64,000 nucleotides of DNA from Natronococcus sp. A-GB1 (GTDB lineage: Archaea > Halobacteriota > Halobacteria > Halobacteriales > Natrialbaceae), in NCBI RefSeq assembly GCF_029688845.1, contig NZ_JARUKW010000004.1, forward strand, positions 62,001 through 126,000, given 5' to 3'. Positions 7,487-17,385 of the stretch are shown here, one piece after another. A program made the translations under genes and the position numbers. The first letter of the stretch is position 1. Each line of letters opens with the position of its first letter. The notes beneath the pieces were generated by a model. That model did not search any database. It was not told the DNA's origin and saw nothing but the letters and a program-made list of their open reading frames with translations.

Positions 7487-8714
7487 ATGTCTTCACAAGG
7501 CAACCCGACCTCTGACACCAGTCAGGGGGGTCGAGTTCTTCCAGGGCACGTTAGATTCCACTGACGAAATCGAGTCAGCACGTGTCTTCGATACGACGCT
7601 GCGGGACGGCGAACAGTCGCCCGGCACGTCGTTTTCCTACGACGACAAACGCGAGATCGCCGCCGTTCTGGACGAGATGGGTACCCACGTCATCGAGGCC
7701 GGGTTTCCCGTCAACTCCGAGGCCGAGTTCGAGGCGGTCAGGGATATCGCGTCCTCGACGTCGACGACCACCTGCGGGCTGGCCCGCGTCGTCGACGACG
7801 ACATCGAAGCCGCACTTGATTCCGGCGTCGAGATGGTGCACACGTTCGTCAGCACCAGCGACGTCCAGATCGAGGATTCAATGCACGCGACCCGGGAGGA
7901 CGTAGTACAGCGCGCCGTCGATTCCGTCGAACGGATTACGGAAGCGGGGGCGACGTGCATGTTCTCCCCGATGGACGCGACCCGGACGGACGAAGCGTTT
8001 CTGATCGACGTGATCGAGGCCGTCTCGGAGGCGGGAACGGACTGGATCAACATTCCGGACACCTGCGGCGTCGCCACGCCGAATCGGTTCCGGGTGATGA
8101 TCGAGAAGGTCTGTGCCCACACGGACGCGCGAGTCGACGTCCACACCCACGACGATTTCGGGCTGGCGACCGCCAACGCTCTGTCGGGGATCGAGGCGGG
8201 CGCCGACCAGGCGCAAGTCTCGGTCAACTCGATCGGCGAGCGGGCCGGCAACGCCGCCTACGAGGAGTTCGTGATGGCCGTCGAATCGGTCTACCAGTGC
8301 GATACGGGTATCGACACGACCCGTATCATGGAGCTCTCGGAGATCGTCGAGGAGAAGAGTTCGATCGAAACGCCGGGGAACAAGCCCGTCGTCGGCGACA
8401 ACGCTTTCTCCCACGAGAGCGGCATCCACGCCGCGGGCGTCATCGAGAACTCGGACACCTTCGAACCCGGCGTCATGACCCCCGAAATGGTCGGCGCGAC
8501 GCGCCGACTGGTCATGGGGAAACACACCGGGACCCACTCGGTCCGCGAACGCCTCGAGGAGCGCGGGTACGTGCCCACCGACGACGAGGTGCGAACGGTA
8601 ACGCGCCGCGTCAAGGACTATGGCGCCGAGAAGCGCCGCATCACGGTCGAGGACTTAGAGCGGTTCGCCAAGGAGGCTGGCGTCGAGCGCCAGCGAGAGG
8701 AGGTGCAGATCTGA
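7487..8714 (+). CDS. leuA: 2-isopropylmalate synthase / citramalate synthase, apparent frameshift near start
   Basis: Condenses acetyl-CoA with a 2-oxo acid, the first step of leucine (LeuA) or citramalate (CimA) synthesis. Motifs include VFDTTLRDGEQSPG, HVIEAGFPVNS, VHTHDDFGLATANAL and NSIGERAGNAAYEE, the HMGL-like fold with its metal-binding His pair. The promoter and ATG at 7487 open a frame that ends after 25 codons. The enzyme frame is reached only if one G is dropped from the G6 run at 7525-7530, which gives SQGVEFFQGTLDS and a 408-residue protein. The alternative GTG at 7410 keeps the frame but lies before the promoter. LeuA versus CimA is uncertain; the neighbouring leuCDB genes serve both pathways. 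Confidence 0.88.
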
Positions 8715-8795
8715 GGGATGGCTCCCTCGTTTGCCACCGGCCGGGAGCCCCGGCTATCGCGCCGTCGTTCCCGCCAGCGTTGCCCGGGACGAAAC

Positions 8796-8802
8796 TATTA
8801 TA
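8796..8802 (+). promoter_or_regulatory. TATA element of the ilvB leader
   Basis: TATTATA about 28-34 nt before ATG 8830, which places the transcript start at or just before the small leader ORF. The ilv-leu genes therefore probably have a promoter separate from leuA. Confidence 0.65.
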
Positions 8803-8829
8803 CTGGTTGCCCCGCCTACCAGTGGAGTA

Positions 8830-8916
8830 ATGACGGATCGCGCTCGACCATCGGTTCGCACTCGCGACACCGGCGGCAGCGCGCTTGCTCGCCTTCGTAT
8901 TGTAGGGGCCGACTAG
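8830..8916 (+). CDS. Putative leader peptide of the ilvBNC-leuCD operon
   Basis: A 28-codon ORF beginning at the predicted 5' end of the transcript. Its C-terminal half reads SALARLRIVGAD. The two Leu codons there are CTT, the Ile is ATT and the Val is GTA, all A/T-ending choices that contrast with the ATC, GTC, CTC and CTG codons dominating the following genes. A hairpin spans its last codons and the stop. These traits fit a ribosome-sensing leader peptide for branched-chain amino acids. This is inference; no homologue was checked. Confidence 0.5.
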   Translation: MTDRARPSVRTRDTGGSALARLRIVGAD

Positions 8917-8921
8917 CCCCT
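8904..8921 (+). promoter_or_regulatory. Attenuator-like hairpin over the leader stop codon
   Basis: AGGGGC (8904-8909) can pair with GCCCCT (8916-8921) across a 6-nt loop. The stem covers the last Val, Gly, Ala and Asp codons and the TAG stop. A pyrimidine-rich stretch follows (8921-8940). A ribosome stalled at the Leu/Ile/Val codons would sit on or beside the left arm. Confidence 0.45.
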
Positions 8922-9040
8922 CACCAACTCCTTCCTCGACCTCGACCCGTATCCGTCGCACCGACCACCGAGCGACCAGCAACTTACCAGATGACACCAG
9001 CAAGCGCACCGGACCGCCGAGAGGCGACAGGAGGTAATCG

Positions 9041-10855
9041 ATGAGCGAACGCGCACCACCGGTTACCGCGACCGAGGAACAGCACGACGACCAGGAGACG
9101 CAGGAGGAACCGGCGGAGACGACCCCGACCGAAGACGTCGAGCCGGCGACCGACGCCGAGCCGACCCCCGTCACGACGGGCGCCGAATCCGTCGTTCGCG
9201 CACTCGAGAACGCGGGCGTTGAGCACGCCTTCGGCGTGCAGGGCGGCGCGATCATGCCCGTCTACGACGCGCTGTACGACTCCGAGATCCACCACGTGAC
9301 GATGGCCCACGAGCAGGGGGCCTCTCACGCGGCCGACGCCTACGGCATCGTCTCCGGGAAGCCGGGGATCTGCCTGGCGACGTCGGGACCGGGCGCGACG
9401 AATCTCGTCACCGGGCTGGCCGACGCCGACATGGATTCGGATCCGGTCGTCGCACTGACCGGCCAGGTGCCGACGGAGTTCGTCGGCAACGACGCCTTCC
9501 AGGAGACCGACACCACCGGCGTCACGATGCCGGTCACGAAGACCAACACCTTCTCGAGCGAGCCCGACCGGGTCGGTACGGACGTCAGCGAGGCGTTCGC
9601 GCTCGCGAGCGAGGGTCGACCCGGTCCGACGCTGGTCGACCTGCCCAAGGACGTCACGAACGCCGAAACCGACCGCGAACCCGACGAGCCGCAGACGCCC
9701 GACACCTACGAGGTCCAGGAACGAGCGGACCCCGAGATCGTCGCGGCCGCAGCCGAACGCGTCGAGAACGCCAGCCGCCCGATCATGCTGCTGGGCGGCG
9801 GCGTGATCAAAGGCGACGCCGCCGAGGTCTGTCGCGAGTTCGCGATCGAACACGAGATCCCGGTCGTCACGACGATGCCCGGAACCGGCGCCTTCCCTGA
9901 AGACCACGAGCTCGCACTCGAGGGTGCGGGGATGCACGGTACCGGCTACGCCAACATGGCGATCACCCACTGCGATACGATGGTCGCCGTCGGCACCCGG
10001 TTCGACGACCGCCTGACGGGCGGTATCGAGACGTTCGCGCCCGACGCCGAGATCATCCACGTCGACATCGATCCTGCGGAGATATCGAAGAACATCCACG
10101 CGGACTATCCGCTGATCGGCGACGCCGGCACCGTCGTTTCCCAGCTGGCCGAGGCCGTCGACGAGTCGCCCCAGGCGACGAAGTGGCGGGCGCAGTGCCA
10201 GCAGTGGAAGTCCGACTACTCGATGGCCTACGACACGCCGGAAGACGAACCGGTCAAGCCGCAGTTCGTCGTCGAGGCCTTAGACGAGGCCACGAGCGAC
10301 CGAGCGGTCGTTACGACCGGCGTCGGCCAACATCAGATGTGGGCCTGGCAGTACTGGACCTACACCGAGCCCCGAACCTGGGTCTCGAGCCACGGTCTGG
10401 GCGCGATGGGCTACGGCCTCCCGGCGGCGATCGGCGCTCGCTTCGCGGCCGACGACGACCAGGAGGTCGTCTGCGTCGACGGCGACGGCTCGTTCCTGAT
10501 GACGCTGCAGGGACTGTCGGTCGCCGTCCGCGAGAACCTGGATATCACGGTCGCCGTGCTCAACAACGAGTATATCGGGATGGTCCGGCAGTGGCAGGAC
10601 GCCTTCTTCGACGGGCGCCACTCCGCCTCGGACTACGGCTGGATGCCCGAGTTCGACACGCTCGCCGAGGCGTTCGGCGCGGAAGGGTTTCGGATCGACG
10701 ACTACGACGAGGTCGCCGACACGATCGAGGCCGCGCTCGCCTACGACGGCCCCTCCGTGATCGACGTCCACATCGATCCGCAGGCGAACGTCTACCCGAT
10801 GGTCCCGAGCGGCGGCGACAACGGTCAGTTCGCACTGACGGAGGACCAGCTATGA
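9041..10855 (+). CDS. ilvB: Acetolactate synthase, large subunit
   Basis: ThDP-dependent catalytic subunit of acetohydroxyacid synthase, the first common step to valine, leucine and isoleucine. 604 residues. An acidic, Thr/Pro-rich extension of about 45 residues precedes the Pyr domain. The active-site Glu is in HEQGASHAADAYG, and the ThDP motif is GDGSF...NNEY near residue 485. A strong Shine-Dalgarno (AGGAGGT, 9031-9037) precedes the ATG, consistent with internal initiation on a transcript starting at the leader. A 17-codon frame (8991-9044) also overlaps its start by 4 bases. The next gene, ilvN, overlaps by 4 bases. Confidence 0.96.
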   Translation: MSERAPPVTATEEQHDDQETQEEPAETTPTEDVEPATDAEPTPVTTGAESVVRALENAGVEHAFGVQGGAIMPVYDALYDSEIHHVTMAHEQGASHAADAYGIVSGKPGICLATSGPGATNLVTGLADADMDSDPVVALTGQVPTEFVGNDAFQETDTTGVTMPVTKTNTFSSEPDRVGTDVSEAFALASEGRPGPTLVDLPKDVTNAETDREPDEPQTPDTYEVQERADPEIVAAAAERVENASRPIMLLGGGVIKGDAAEVCREFAIEHEIPVVTTMPGTGAFPEDHELALEGAGMHGTGYANMAITHCDTMVAVGTRFDDRLTGGIETFAPDAEIIHVDIDPAEISKNIHADYPLIGDAGTVVSQLAEAVDESPQATKWRAQCQQWKSDYSMAYDTPEDEPVKPQFVVEALDEATSDRAVVTTGVGQHQMWAWQYWTYTEPRTWVSSHGLGAMGYGLPAAIGARFAADDDQEVVCVDGDGSFLMTLQGLSVAVRENLDITVAVLNNEYIGMVRQWQDAFFDGRHSASDYGWMPEFDTLAEAFGAEGFRIDDYDEVADTIEAALAYDGPSVIDVHIDPQANVYPMVPSGGDNGQFALTEDQL

Positions 10856-11520
10856 CACGAGAGCAGGGCCTCGACGGACCCGCTCCCGAGGAGCGACCGT
10901 CGCCTGCGGGTCGGCGAAACAAACAGGGGATCCGCATCGACCCCGAAGTCGAGGCGAAACACGAACCTCGACGGACCGTCATCTCGGCACTGGTCGAACA
11001 CGAACCCGGCGTGCTCGCCGAAGCCTCGGGACTGTTCTCGAGGCGGCAGTTCAACATCGAGAGTCTCACCGTGGGCCCGACCGACGACGAGGATCGCGCG
11101 CGGATCACCCTCGTCGTCGAGGAGCCCGATCCGGGGATCGACCAGATCAAAAAGCAGCTCCGAAAGCTGATTCCGGTGATCGCCGTGCGCGAACTCGAGC
11201 CCGACGCGATGCGCCGCGAGCTCGCCCTGGTGAAGGTCAACGCCGAACGACCCGACCAGGTCGCCGCCGTCGCGGACATGTACGACGCCAAGACCGTCGA
11301 CTCGAGCCCCGAGACGGCGACGTTCGAGATCACGGGCGCCCGCCAGAAGATCGAAGCCGCGATCGAGACGTTCTCCCAGTTCGGCATCCGCGAGATCGCC
11401 CGAACGGGGACGACCGCGCTCGCACGCGGTACCGACGACACCGCAGCACCCGCTCCGGCAGAATCGACCGCCAACGAGGCGAACAACACCCCCTACACCC
11501 AACCAGCAGACGATGACTGA
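10852..11520 (+). CDS. ilvN: Acetolactate synthase, small regulatory subunit
   Basis: Regulatory ACT-domain partner of IlvB that mediates feedback inhibition. 222 residues. After a polar N-terminal extension of about 40 residues, the ACT domain reads [21 protein letters not shown] and [14 protein letters not shown]. The C-terminal domain includes [11 protein letters not shown] and [15 protein letters not shown]. It overlaps ilvB by ATGA and ilvC by 8 bases, so the three are translationally coupled. Confidence 0.95.
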   Translation: MTREQGLDGPAPEERPSPAGRRNKQGIRIDPEVEAKHEPRRTVISALVEHEPGVLAEASGLFSRRQFNIESLTVGPTDDEDRARITLVVEEPDPGIDQIKKQLRKLIPVIAVRELEPDAMRRELALVKVNAERPDQVAAVADMYDAKTVDSSPETATFEITGARQKIEAAIETFSQFGIREIARTGTTALARGTDDTAAPAPAESTANEANNTPYTQPADDD

Positions 11521-12565
11521 CGACGAATTCACCACCGAGATCTACTACGAATCGGACGCAGACGAATCGCAGCTCGACGACGTAACCGTCGCCGTCCTCG
11601 GCTACGGCAGCCAGGGCCACGCCCACGCGCTGAACCTCCACGACAGCGGGGTCGACGTGGTCGTCGGCCTCCGCGAAGACTCGTCCTCGCGCTCGGCCGT
11701 CGAAGCAGACGGACTCGAGGTCGTAACGCCCGTTGAGGCCGCATCGCGCGCACAGATCGTCTCGATGCTGGTCCCCGACACGGTCCAGCCCCACGTCTAC
11801 GAGCAGATCGAGGACGAACTCGAGGCCGGCGACACCCTCCAGTTCGCCCACGGCTTCAACATCCACTACAACCAGATCCAGCCCGCCGAGGACGTCGACG
11901 TGACGATGATCGCGCCGAAGTCCCCGGGCCACCTCGTGCGGCGCAACTACGAGAACGGCGAGGGGACGCCGGGGCTGCTCGCGGTCTATCAGGACGCCAC
12001 CGGCGACGCGAAAGAGCGCGCGCTCGCGTACTCGAAGGCGATCGGCTGCGCTCGTGCCGGCGTCGTCGAGACGTCGTTCCGCGAGGAGACCGAGACCGAC
12101 CTCTTCGGCGAACAGGCCGTCCTCTGTGGCGGTATCGCCGAGCTGATCAAGGTCGGCTACGAGACGCTCGTCGACGCGGGCTACAGCAAGGAGATGGCCT
12201 ACTTCGAGTGTCTCAACGAGATGAAGCTCATCGTCGACCTCATGTACGAGGACGGGCTCGGCGCGATGTGGGATTCGGTTTCGGACACCGCCGAGTACGG
12301 CGGTCTCACCCGCGGCGAAGTCGTCATCGACGATCAGGTTCGCGCGAACATGGAGGAGGTACTCGAGGAGGTCCAGAACGGCGAGTTCGCGACCGAGTGG
12401 GTCACCGAGAACCAGGCCAACCGCCCTGTCTACACCCAGCTCAACCAGGCCGAGAAGGACCACGAGATCGAGGAGGTCGGCGAGCGCCTCCGCGCGCTGT
12501 TCGCCTGGCAGGAAGAACAGGAGTCGGAAACCGAGGACGAGCGAGAGAAACTGCAAGCGGATTAG
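11513..12565 (+). CDS. ilvC: Ketol-acid reductoisomerase
   Basis: Converts acetolactate or acetohydroxybutyrate to the dihydroxy acid with NAD(P)H and Mg. 350 residues, class I length. The Rossmann motif [13 protein letters not shown] is at about residue 30. The C-terminal knotted domain has the Mg-binding region [15 protein letters not shown] and [14 protein letters not shown]. The short coenzyme-specificity loop after VVGLRE (DSSSRS) is Ser-rich; NADPH versus NADH preference cannot be settled by eye. The C-terminal tail is acidic. Confidence 0.96.
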   Translation: MTDDEFTTEIYYESDADESQLDDVTVAVLGYGSQGHAHALNLHDSGVDVVVGLREDSSSRSAVEADGLEVVTPVEAASRAQIVSMLVPDTVQPHVYEQIEDELEAGDTLQFAHGFNIHYNQIQPAEDVDVTMIAPKSPGHLVRRNYENGEGTPGLLAVYQDATGDAKERALAYSKAIGCARAGVVETSFREETETDLFGEQAVLCGGIAELIKVGYETLVDAGYSKEMAYFECLNEMKLIVDLMYEDGLGAMWDSVSDTAEYGGLTRGEVVIDDQVRANMEEVLEEVQNGEFATEWVTENQANRPVYTQLNQAEKDHEIEEVGERLRALFAWQEEQESETEDEREKLQAD

Positions 12566-12566
12566 A

Positions 12567-12866
12567 ATGAAACGAACGAACGACACCGAATCGGACGACG
12601 ACTCGATGCGTGCGGTCAGCCACACCAACCCCTACACCGGCGAGACGGCCGGACGGCTGTTCAGCCGCGGTCCGACCGTCGTGGCCGACGGCGGCCGGCG
12701 GAACGGAGCCGGCGACGAGAATCCAGCCGCGACGGATCCGTCGGCAGACGACACGATGAAGCGAGTCGATCACACGCCGCCAGAGGGCGCCGACGACGCG
12801 AACGACGTCTTCGAGCGGGGCAACGAACACGGCCGCGACGACGAGCGGGGAGCAACCGACGTATGA
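12567..12866 (+). CDS. Small uncharacterised protein embedded in the ilv-leu operon
   Basis: 99 residues, polar and low-complexity. It contains two copies of a short motif: MRAVSHTNP...FSRG (from residue 14) and MKRVDHTPP...FERG (from residue 64). It starts one base after the ilvC stop and overlaps leuC by ATGA, so it is translated as part of the operon. From memory it resembles other haloarchaeal proteins found in this gene position. No catalytic motif, signal or membrane segment is visible and its function is unknown. Confidence 0.75.
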   Translation: MKRTNDTESDDDSMRAVSHTNPYTGETAGRLFSRGPTVVADGGRRNGAGDENPAATDPSADDTMKRVDHTPPEGADDANDVFERGNEHGRDDERGATDV

Positions 12867-14290
12867 GCGAGGGCACGCTGTACGACAAGGTCTGGGACCG
12901 CCACAAGGTGACCACCCTACCGACCGGACAGGATCAGTTGTTCGTCGGCCTCCACCTCATCCACGAGGTCACCAGCCCGCAGGCCTTCGGCATGCTCCGC
13001 GAGCGGGACCTCGAGGTCGCCTATCCCGAATTAACGCACGCGACGGTCGATCACATCATCCCGACAGCAGATCAGTCCCGTCCCTACGACGAGGACGCCG
13101 CCGAGGAGATGATGAGCGAGCTCGAGGAGAACGTCCGCGAGGCAGGAATCGAGTTCTCGGACCCCAACAGCGGGGACCAGGGGATCGTCCACGTCGTCGG
13201 TCCGGAGCAGGGCCTGACCCAGCCCGGGAAGACGATCGTCTGTGGCGACTCCCACACCTCGACCCACGGCGCCTTCGGCGCGCTCGCCTTCGGTATCGGC
13301 ACCAGCCAGATCCGGGACGTGCTCGCGACGGGCACCCTGGCCTTCGAGAAGCAGAAGGTGCGAAAGATCGAAGTCGAGGGTGAACTCGGCGACGGCGTCG
13401 AAGCCAAGGACGTCATCCTCGAGATCATCCGCCGACTGGGTACCGAGGGCGGCGTCGGCTACGTCTACGAGTACGCCGGCTCCGCGATCGAGGACCTGGG
13501 GATGGAAGGCCGGATGTCGATCTGTAACATGTCGATCGAGGGCGGCGCCCGCGCGGGCTACGTCAACCCCGACGAGACCACCTACGAGTGGCTCGAGGAG
13601 ACCGACTACTTCCAGGAGAACCCGGAGAAGTTCGAGGAACTCAAACCGTACTGGGAGTCGATTCGATCGGACGACGACGCCGAATACGATGACGTCGTAA
13701 CGATCGACGCCGACGAGCTCGAGCCCGTCGTCACCTGGGGGACGACCCCGGGTCAGGGGATCGGGATCACCGAGCCGATTCCGGAACCGGAGTCGCTGCC
13801 GGCCGACAAGCAAGACACCGCACGACGCGCACAGGAACACATGCGCGTCGAGCCCGGCGAGACGATGGAGGGGTACAATATCGACGTCGCCTTCCTGGGC
13901 TCCTGTACCAACGCCCGCCTGCCCGACCTGCGTCGCGCGGCCCGGATCGTCGAGGGTCGAGAGGTCCACGACGACGTCCGCGCGCTCGTCGTCCCCGGTA
14001 GCCAGCGCGTCCAGAAGACCGCCGAGGAGGAGGGCCTGAAGGAGATCTTCGAGGAAGCCGGCTTCGAGTGGCGCAACGCCGGCTGCTCGATGTGTCTGGG
14101 CATGAACGAAGACCAGCTCGAGGGCGACGAGGCCTGTGCCTCCTCCTCGAACCGGAACTTCGTCGGTCGCCAAGGCAGCAAGGACGGCCGGACCGTCCTG
14201 ATGAACCCGCGGATGGTCGCCGCGGCGGCGATCACCGGGGAAGTAACCGATGTCCGTGAGCTGCCGGAAGCGGAGGTGACCGCCCAATGA
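12863..14290 (+). CDS. leuC: 3-isopropylmalate dehydratase, large subunit
   Basis: Aconitase-family subunit that isomerises isopropylmalate, probably together with LeuD (14287-14928). 475 residues. The [4Fe-4S] Cys ligands are in [12 protein letters not shown] and [11 protein letters not shown]. Other family phrases are [28 protein letters not shown] and [12 protein letters not shown]. It overlaps the small protein before it and leuD after it by 4 bases each. Homoaconitase or methylmalate activity cannot be excluded. Confidence 0.95.
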   Translation: MSEGTLYDKVWDRHKVTTLPTGQDQLFVGLHLIHEVTSPQAFGMLRERDLEVAYPELTHATVDHIIPTADQSRPYDEDAAEEMMSELEENVREAGIEFSDPNSGDQGIVHVVGPEQGLTQPGKTIVCGDSHTSTHGAFGALAFGIGTSQIRDVLATGTLAFEKQKVRKIEVEGELGDGVEAKDVILEIIRRLGTEGGVGYVYEYAGSAIEDLGMEGRMSICNMSIEGGARAGYVNPDETTYEWLEETDYFQENPEKFEELKPYWESIRSDDDAEYDDVVTIDADELEPVVTWGTTPGQGIGITEPIPEPESLPADKQDTARRAQEHMRVEPGETMEGYNIDVAFLGSCTNARLPDLRRAARIVEGREVHDDVRALVVPGSQRVQKTAEEEGLKEIFEEAGFEWRNAGCSMCLGMNEDQLEGDEACASSSNRNFVGRQGSKDGRTVLMNPRMVAAAAITGEVTDVRELPEAEVTAQ

Positions 14291-14928
14291 GCGGCACGGA
14301 CGACGTGGAGATCCCCGAGGTGGACTACGTCTCGGGCTCCGGCGTTCCGATCCGCGGCAACGACATCGACACCGACCAGATCATCCCGGCGCGCTTTATG
14401 AAGGTCGTCACCTTCGACGGGCTGGGCGAGTTCGCGTTCTTCGACCTCCGGTTCGACGAGGACGACGATCAGAAGGACCATCCGTTCAACGAGGAGCGGT
14501 TCCAGGATTCGTCCGTGATGGTGGTCAACTCGAACTTCGGCTGCGGCTCCTCGCGCGAACACGCTCCCCAGGCGCTGATGCGCTGGGGAATCGACGCGAT
14601 CATCGGCGAGAGCTTCGCCGAAATCTTCGCGGGCAACTGTCTCGCGCTCGGCATCCCGACCGTGACGGCCGACAACGAGACGATCCAGGCGCTTCAGGAC
14701 TGGGTCGACGAGAATCCCGACGGCGAACTCGAGATCGACGTCGAGACCGAGACGGTCTCCTACGGTAGTGAGACGATCGACGTCACCGTCGACGACGCCC
14801 AGCGCAAGGCCCTGGTCGACGGGGTCTGGGACACGACGGCGCTGATGAAGTCCAACGCGGGTGCGGTTCGGGACACCGCCCGCGAACTGCCGTACGTCGA
14901 GTCCGAAGCGATCCCCGAGGCCGAGTAG
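14287..14928 (+). CDS. leuD: 3-isopropylmalate dehydratase, small subunit
   Basis: Swivel-domain partner of LeuC. 213 residues. Family motifs: [16 protein letters not shown] near the N-terminus, [15 protein letters not shown] in the middle and [14 protein letters not shown]. It is the last gene before a terminator-like hairpin that overlaps its stop codon. Confidence 0.95.
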   Translation: MSGTDDVEIPEVDYVSGSGVPIRGNDIDTDQIIPARFMKVVTFDGLGEFAFFDLRFDEDDDQKDHPFNEERFQDSSVMVVNSNFGCGSSREHAPQALMRWGIDAIIGESFAEIFAGNCLALGIPTVTADNETIQALQDWVDENPDGELEIDVETETVSYGSETIDVTVDDAQRKALVDGVWDTTALMKSNAGAVRDTARELPYVESEAIPEAE

Positions 14929-14938
14929 GCCTCTTTTT
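14917..14938 (+). terminator. Hairpin plus T-tract after leuD
   Basis: GAGGCC (14917-14922) pairs with GGCCTC (14928-14933), followed at once by TTTTT. The stem includes the leuD stop codon. It probably ends the ilvB-leuD transcript, separating it from the subtilase. Confidence 0.55.
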
Positions 14939-14980
14939 CCGTTGGTTCCTCGACCGAGTAGCGGTAGCTAACGGCCGATC

Positions 14981-14990
14981 ATATTTAGTA
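14981..14990 (+). promoter_or_regulatory. TATA element of the subtilase gene
   Basis: AT-rich ATATTTAGTA about 25-33 nt before ATG 15014, which supports that start over an in-frame upstream Met codon at 14993. Confidence 0.5.
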
Positions 14991-15013
14991 TATTGAATTT
15001 CTATATTACACTA

Positions 15014-17308
15014 ATGTCTCCGGGATCGGGAGCCGACCGTCTCGCGACCCGGCCGAGAGTCGTCCTTCTCGCGCTCGTGCTGGTCGTCGGACTGGTTCCG
15101 GGAGCGGCGGTCGGGTCGATCGGCGTCCCCGCCGGGCCGATGGCCGGGATCGACGATCCGACAGCTGGGGTCGACGACGCGACGGCCGCCGAGACCCCGA
15201 TCGATCCCGCACTCGAGGATGCCGAAGGCGAGGTCACCGTCCTCGTCCACCTCGAGTCGCCCCCGGCTGAGGGTGGTGAGGAGCCCGCGGACCGACGGAC
15301 ACAAGCCGAGGCGAGCCACGACCGGTTCGACCGGGGGGCCGCCTCGGACGACGCCGTCACCGTCGAACGGGAGTTCTGGCTCACCACGGCCGTCCTCGCG
15401 ACGGTCGACACCGATCGGATGGATCTCGAGACGCTCGCCCAGGCTGATGGTGTCTCCGCGGTCAGCGCGGACGAAGCGGTTTCCGGATCGTCCGATCGAG
15501 TGGTCGACGACGCCGACGCGGACGCCGACGCGGACGTCGACGGAGAGGCGTCCGAGTCGGACGGCCCCTCGGCCGGGCTCGAGCAGCTGAACGTTCCCGA
15601 GGCGTGGGATACCTACCGGACGGAAGGAGAGGGAACGTCCGTCGCGGTTCTCGACTCGGGCGTCGACGGCGACCCCCCGGACCTCGACGTCGCCGAGTGG
15701 CGCGACTTCGGCGACGACCCCTCGGACGAGCCGATCGCCTACGACGATCACGGCACCCACGTCTCGGGCGTCGTCGCCGGAGGCAACGAGAGCGGCACGC
15801 AGATCGGCGTCGCTCCCGAGGCCGATCTCTACCACGGCGCCGTGATGACCCACTGCGAGGGTGAGGATTGCGTCGGCTACCAGCGCGACATCATCGCGGG
15901 TCTCGAGTGGGCCGTCGAGGCGGACGCGGACGTCATCGTGTTGAGTCTGGGGATCGAGGGATACAATCCGGGGCTGCTCGAGGCGATCGAGAACGCGAAC
16001 GAAGCCGGAACGCCGGTCGTCAGCTCGGCCGGCAACCAGGGTGCGGGAACCTCGACGTCGCCGGGCAACCTCCACGCGACGACCAGCGTCGGTGCGGTCG
16101 ACGAGACGGATACCGTCCCGGAGTTCTCGAGCAGCGAGAGGATCGAGACGGCCGAGACGTGGGGTTCTGACGCGCCGGAGCACTGGCCCGGCTCGTACGA
16201 GGTTCCGACCCTCGTCGCGCCCGGCGTCGACGTAACGAGTACGGCTCCTGGCGGCGGGTACACGACCAAAAGCGGCACCAGCATGGCCGCGCCCGCGGCC
16301 GGCGGGGCGGCCGCGCTCGTCCAGTCGGCGACGGCGACGACGCTCGACGCGACGGAACTCGAGACCGCGCTGACAGAGACCGCGGTCGGCGGCGACGGCC
16401 AGCACAACGGCCACGGGGTCATCGACGTTCCGGCGGCGATCGAGCGGGCCGGCTCGTACTCGACGATCGAGGGGACGGCCACCGATACGGTCACGGACGC
16501 CCCCCTCGAGGAGACGACGGTTACGGCTGCCGCCGACGGTGATCGCCACGAGACGACGACCGACTCTGAGGGCGCGTTCGAGTTCGAGGGCCTCGAGGCC
16601 GACCGGGAGTACGAGGTCGTCGCCGAGGGCTCCGGCTACGAGCCGACGTCGGAGACGGCGACACCGCCGGCCGACGGATCGGCGACCGTCGATCTCTCGC
16701 TCGCCGGTAGCGGGACGATCGACGTCGACCTCGCGGACGAGCAGTTCGAAACGCCGGTGGACGGGGGGACGGTCGCAGCGACGGGACCGACCGGTTCGTA
16801 TCCGGGTGAGCGAACGGACGACGGGAGCTACCGGATCGACGCCGTTCCCGGAGACGAGGAGTACGCCCTCGAGGTAGACGCGCCCGGACGCCTTGCGGAC
16901 GAGCGGACGGTCGCCGTCGACGGTTCGGAAACCCGACCGGAGTCGTTCGACATGCGGGGCGATTCGACCCTCGAGGTCGCGGTCGAGACCGGGGACGGAG
17001 ACCCGGTCGAGAACGCGTCCGTCGTCGTCGAGGTTGAGTCGGGCGAGACGCTCGAACCGGACGAGCGCACGGCTGCGGACGGCACGCTCGAGGTCGCGGT
17101 TCCCGGAACCGGCCAGGAGTACACGGTGACGGCCTCCGGGTCGGCTCTCGAGTCGACCACCGCTGAAACGGGGGCAATCGACGAGGGAACGACCGAGACT
17201 GTCGTCGTCGCGCCTACCGAGGGCAGTTCGGGCGGACCGGCCCCGATCGTTCTCGCCGCGGCCGGAGTGGTCGTCGCGGTCGGCGTCGCGCGGCTGGCGC
17301 GGTCCTGA
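15014..17308 (+). CDS. Exported subtilisin-like serine protease with Cna/carboxypeptidase-type repeats
   Basis: S8 family protease, 764 residues. Hydrophobic signal segment at about residues 14-35; an inhibitor-like propeptide at about 60-150. The catalytic triad reads Asp in VAVLDSGVD, His in DDHGTHVSG and Ser in SGTSMAAPA, with the oxyanion Asn in SSAGNQG. After the protease come three beta-sandwich (carboxypeptidase-regulatory-like) segments at about 475-735, then a C-terminal hydrophobic anchor ([16 protein letters not shown]). It interrupts leuCD and leuB and has its own promoter, so it looks like an unrelated insertion rather than a pathway member. Confidence 0.9.
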   Translation: MSPGSGADRLATRPRVVLLALVLVVGLVPGAAVGSIGVPAGPMAGIDDPTAGVDDATAAETPIDPALEDAEGEVTVLVHLESPPAEGGEEPADRRTQAEASHDRFDRGAASDDAVTVEREFWLTTAVLATVDTDRMDLETLAQADGVSAVSADEAVSGSSDRVVDDADADADADVDGEASESDGPSAGLEQLNVPEAWDTYRTEGEGTSVAVLDSGVDGDPPDLDVAEWRDFGDDPSDEPIAYDDHGTHVSGVVAGGNESGTQIGVAPEADLYHGAVMTHCEGEDCVGYQRDIIAGLEWAVEADADVIVLSLGIEGYNPGLLEAIENANEAGTPVVSSAGNQGAGTSTSPGNLHATTSVGAVDETDTVPEFSSSERIETAETWGSDAPEHWPGSYEVPTLVAPGVDVTSTAPGGGYTTKSGTSMAAPAAGGAAALVQSATATTLDATELETALTETAVGGDGQHNGHGVIDVPAAIERAGSYSTIEGTATDTVTDAPLEETTVTAAADGDRHETTTDSEGAFEFEGLEADREYEVVAEGSGYEPTSETATPPADGSATVDLSLAGSGTIDVDLADEQFETPVDGGTVAATGPTGSYPGERTDDGSYRIDAVPGDEEYALEVDAPGRLADERTVAVDGSETRPESFDMRGDSTLEVAVETGDGDPVENASVVVEVESGETLEPDERTAADGTLEVAVPGTGQEYTVTASGSALESTTAETGAIDEGTTETVVVAPTEGSSGGPAPIVLAAAGVVVAVGVARLARS

Positions 17309-17385
17309 TTCGGATTCCGCCTCGCAGGCGGGCAGTTCTCGTGGTTTCCGATACCCTCTTTTTCCCCGGCGCGCGAGAGTCCGAC

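Noticed and set aside
7487-7564. Independent leader peptide upstream of leuA
   Set aside because: The 25-codon frame is not enriched in Leu, Ile or Val and merges with LeuA when one G is removed, so a frameshifted gene start explains it better.
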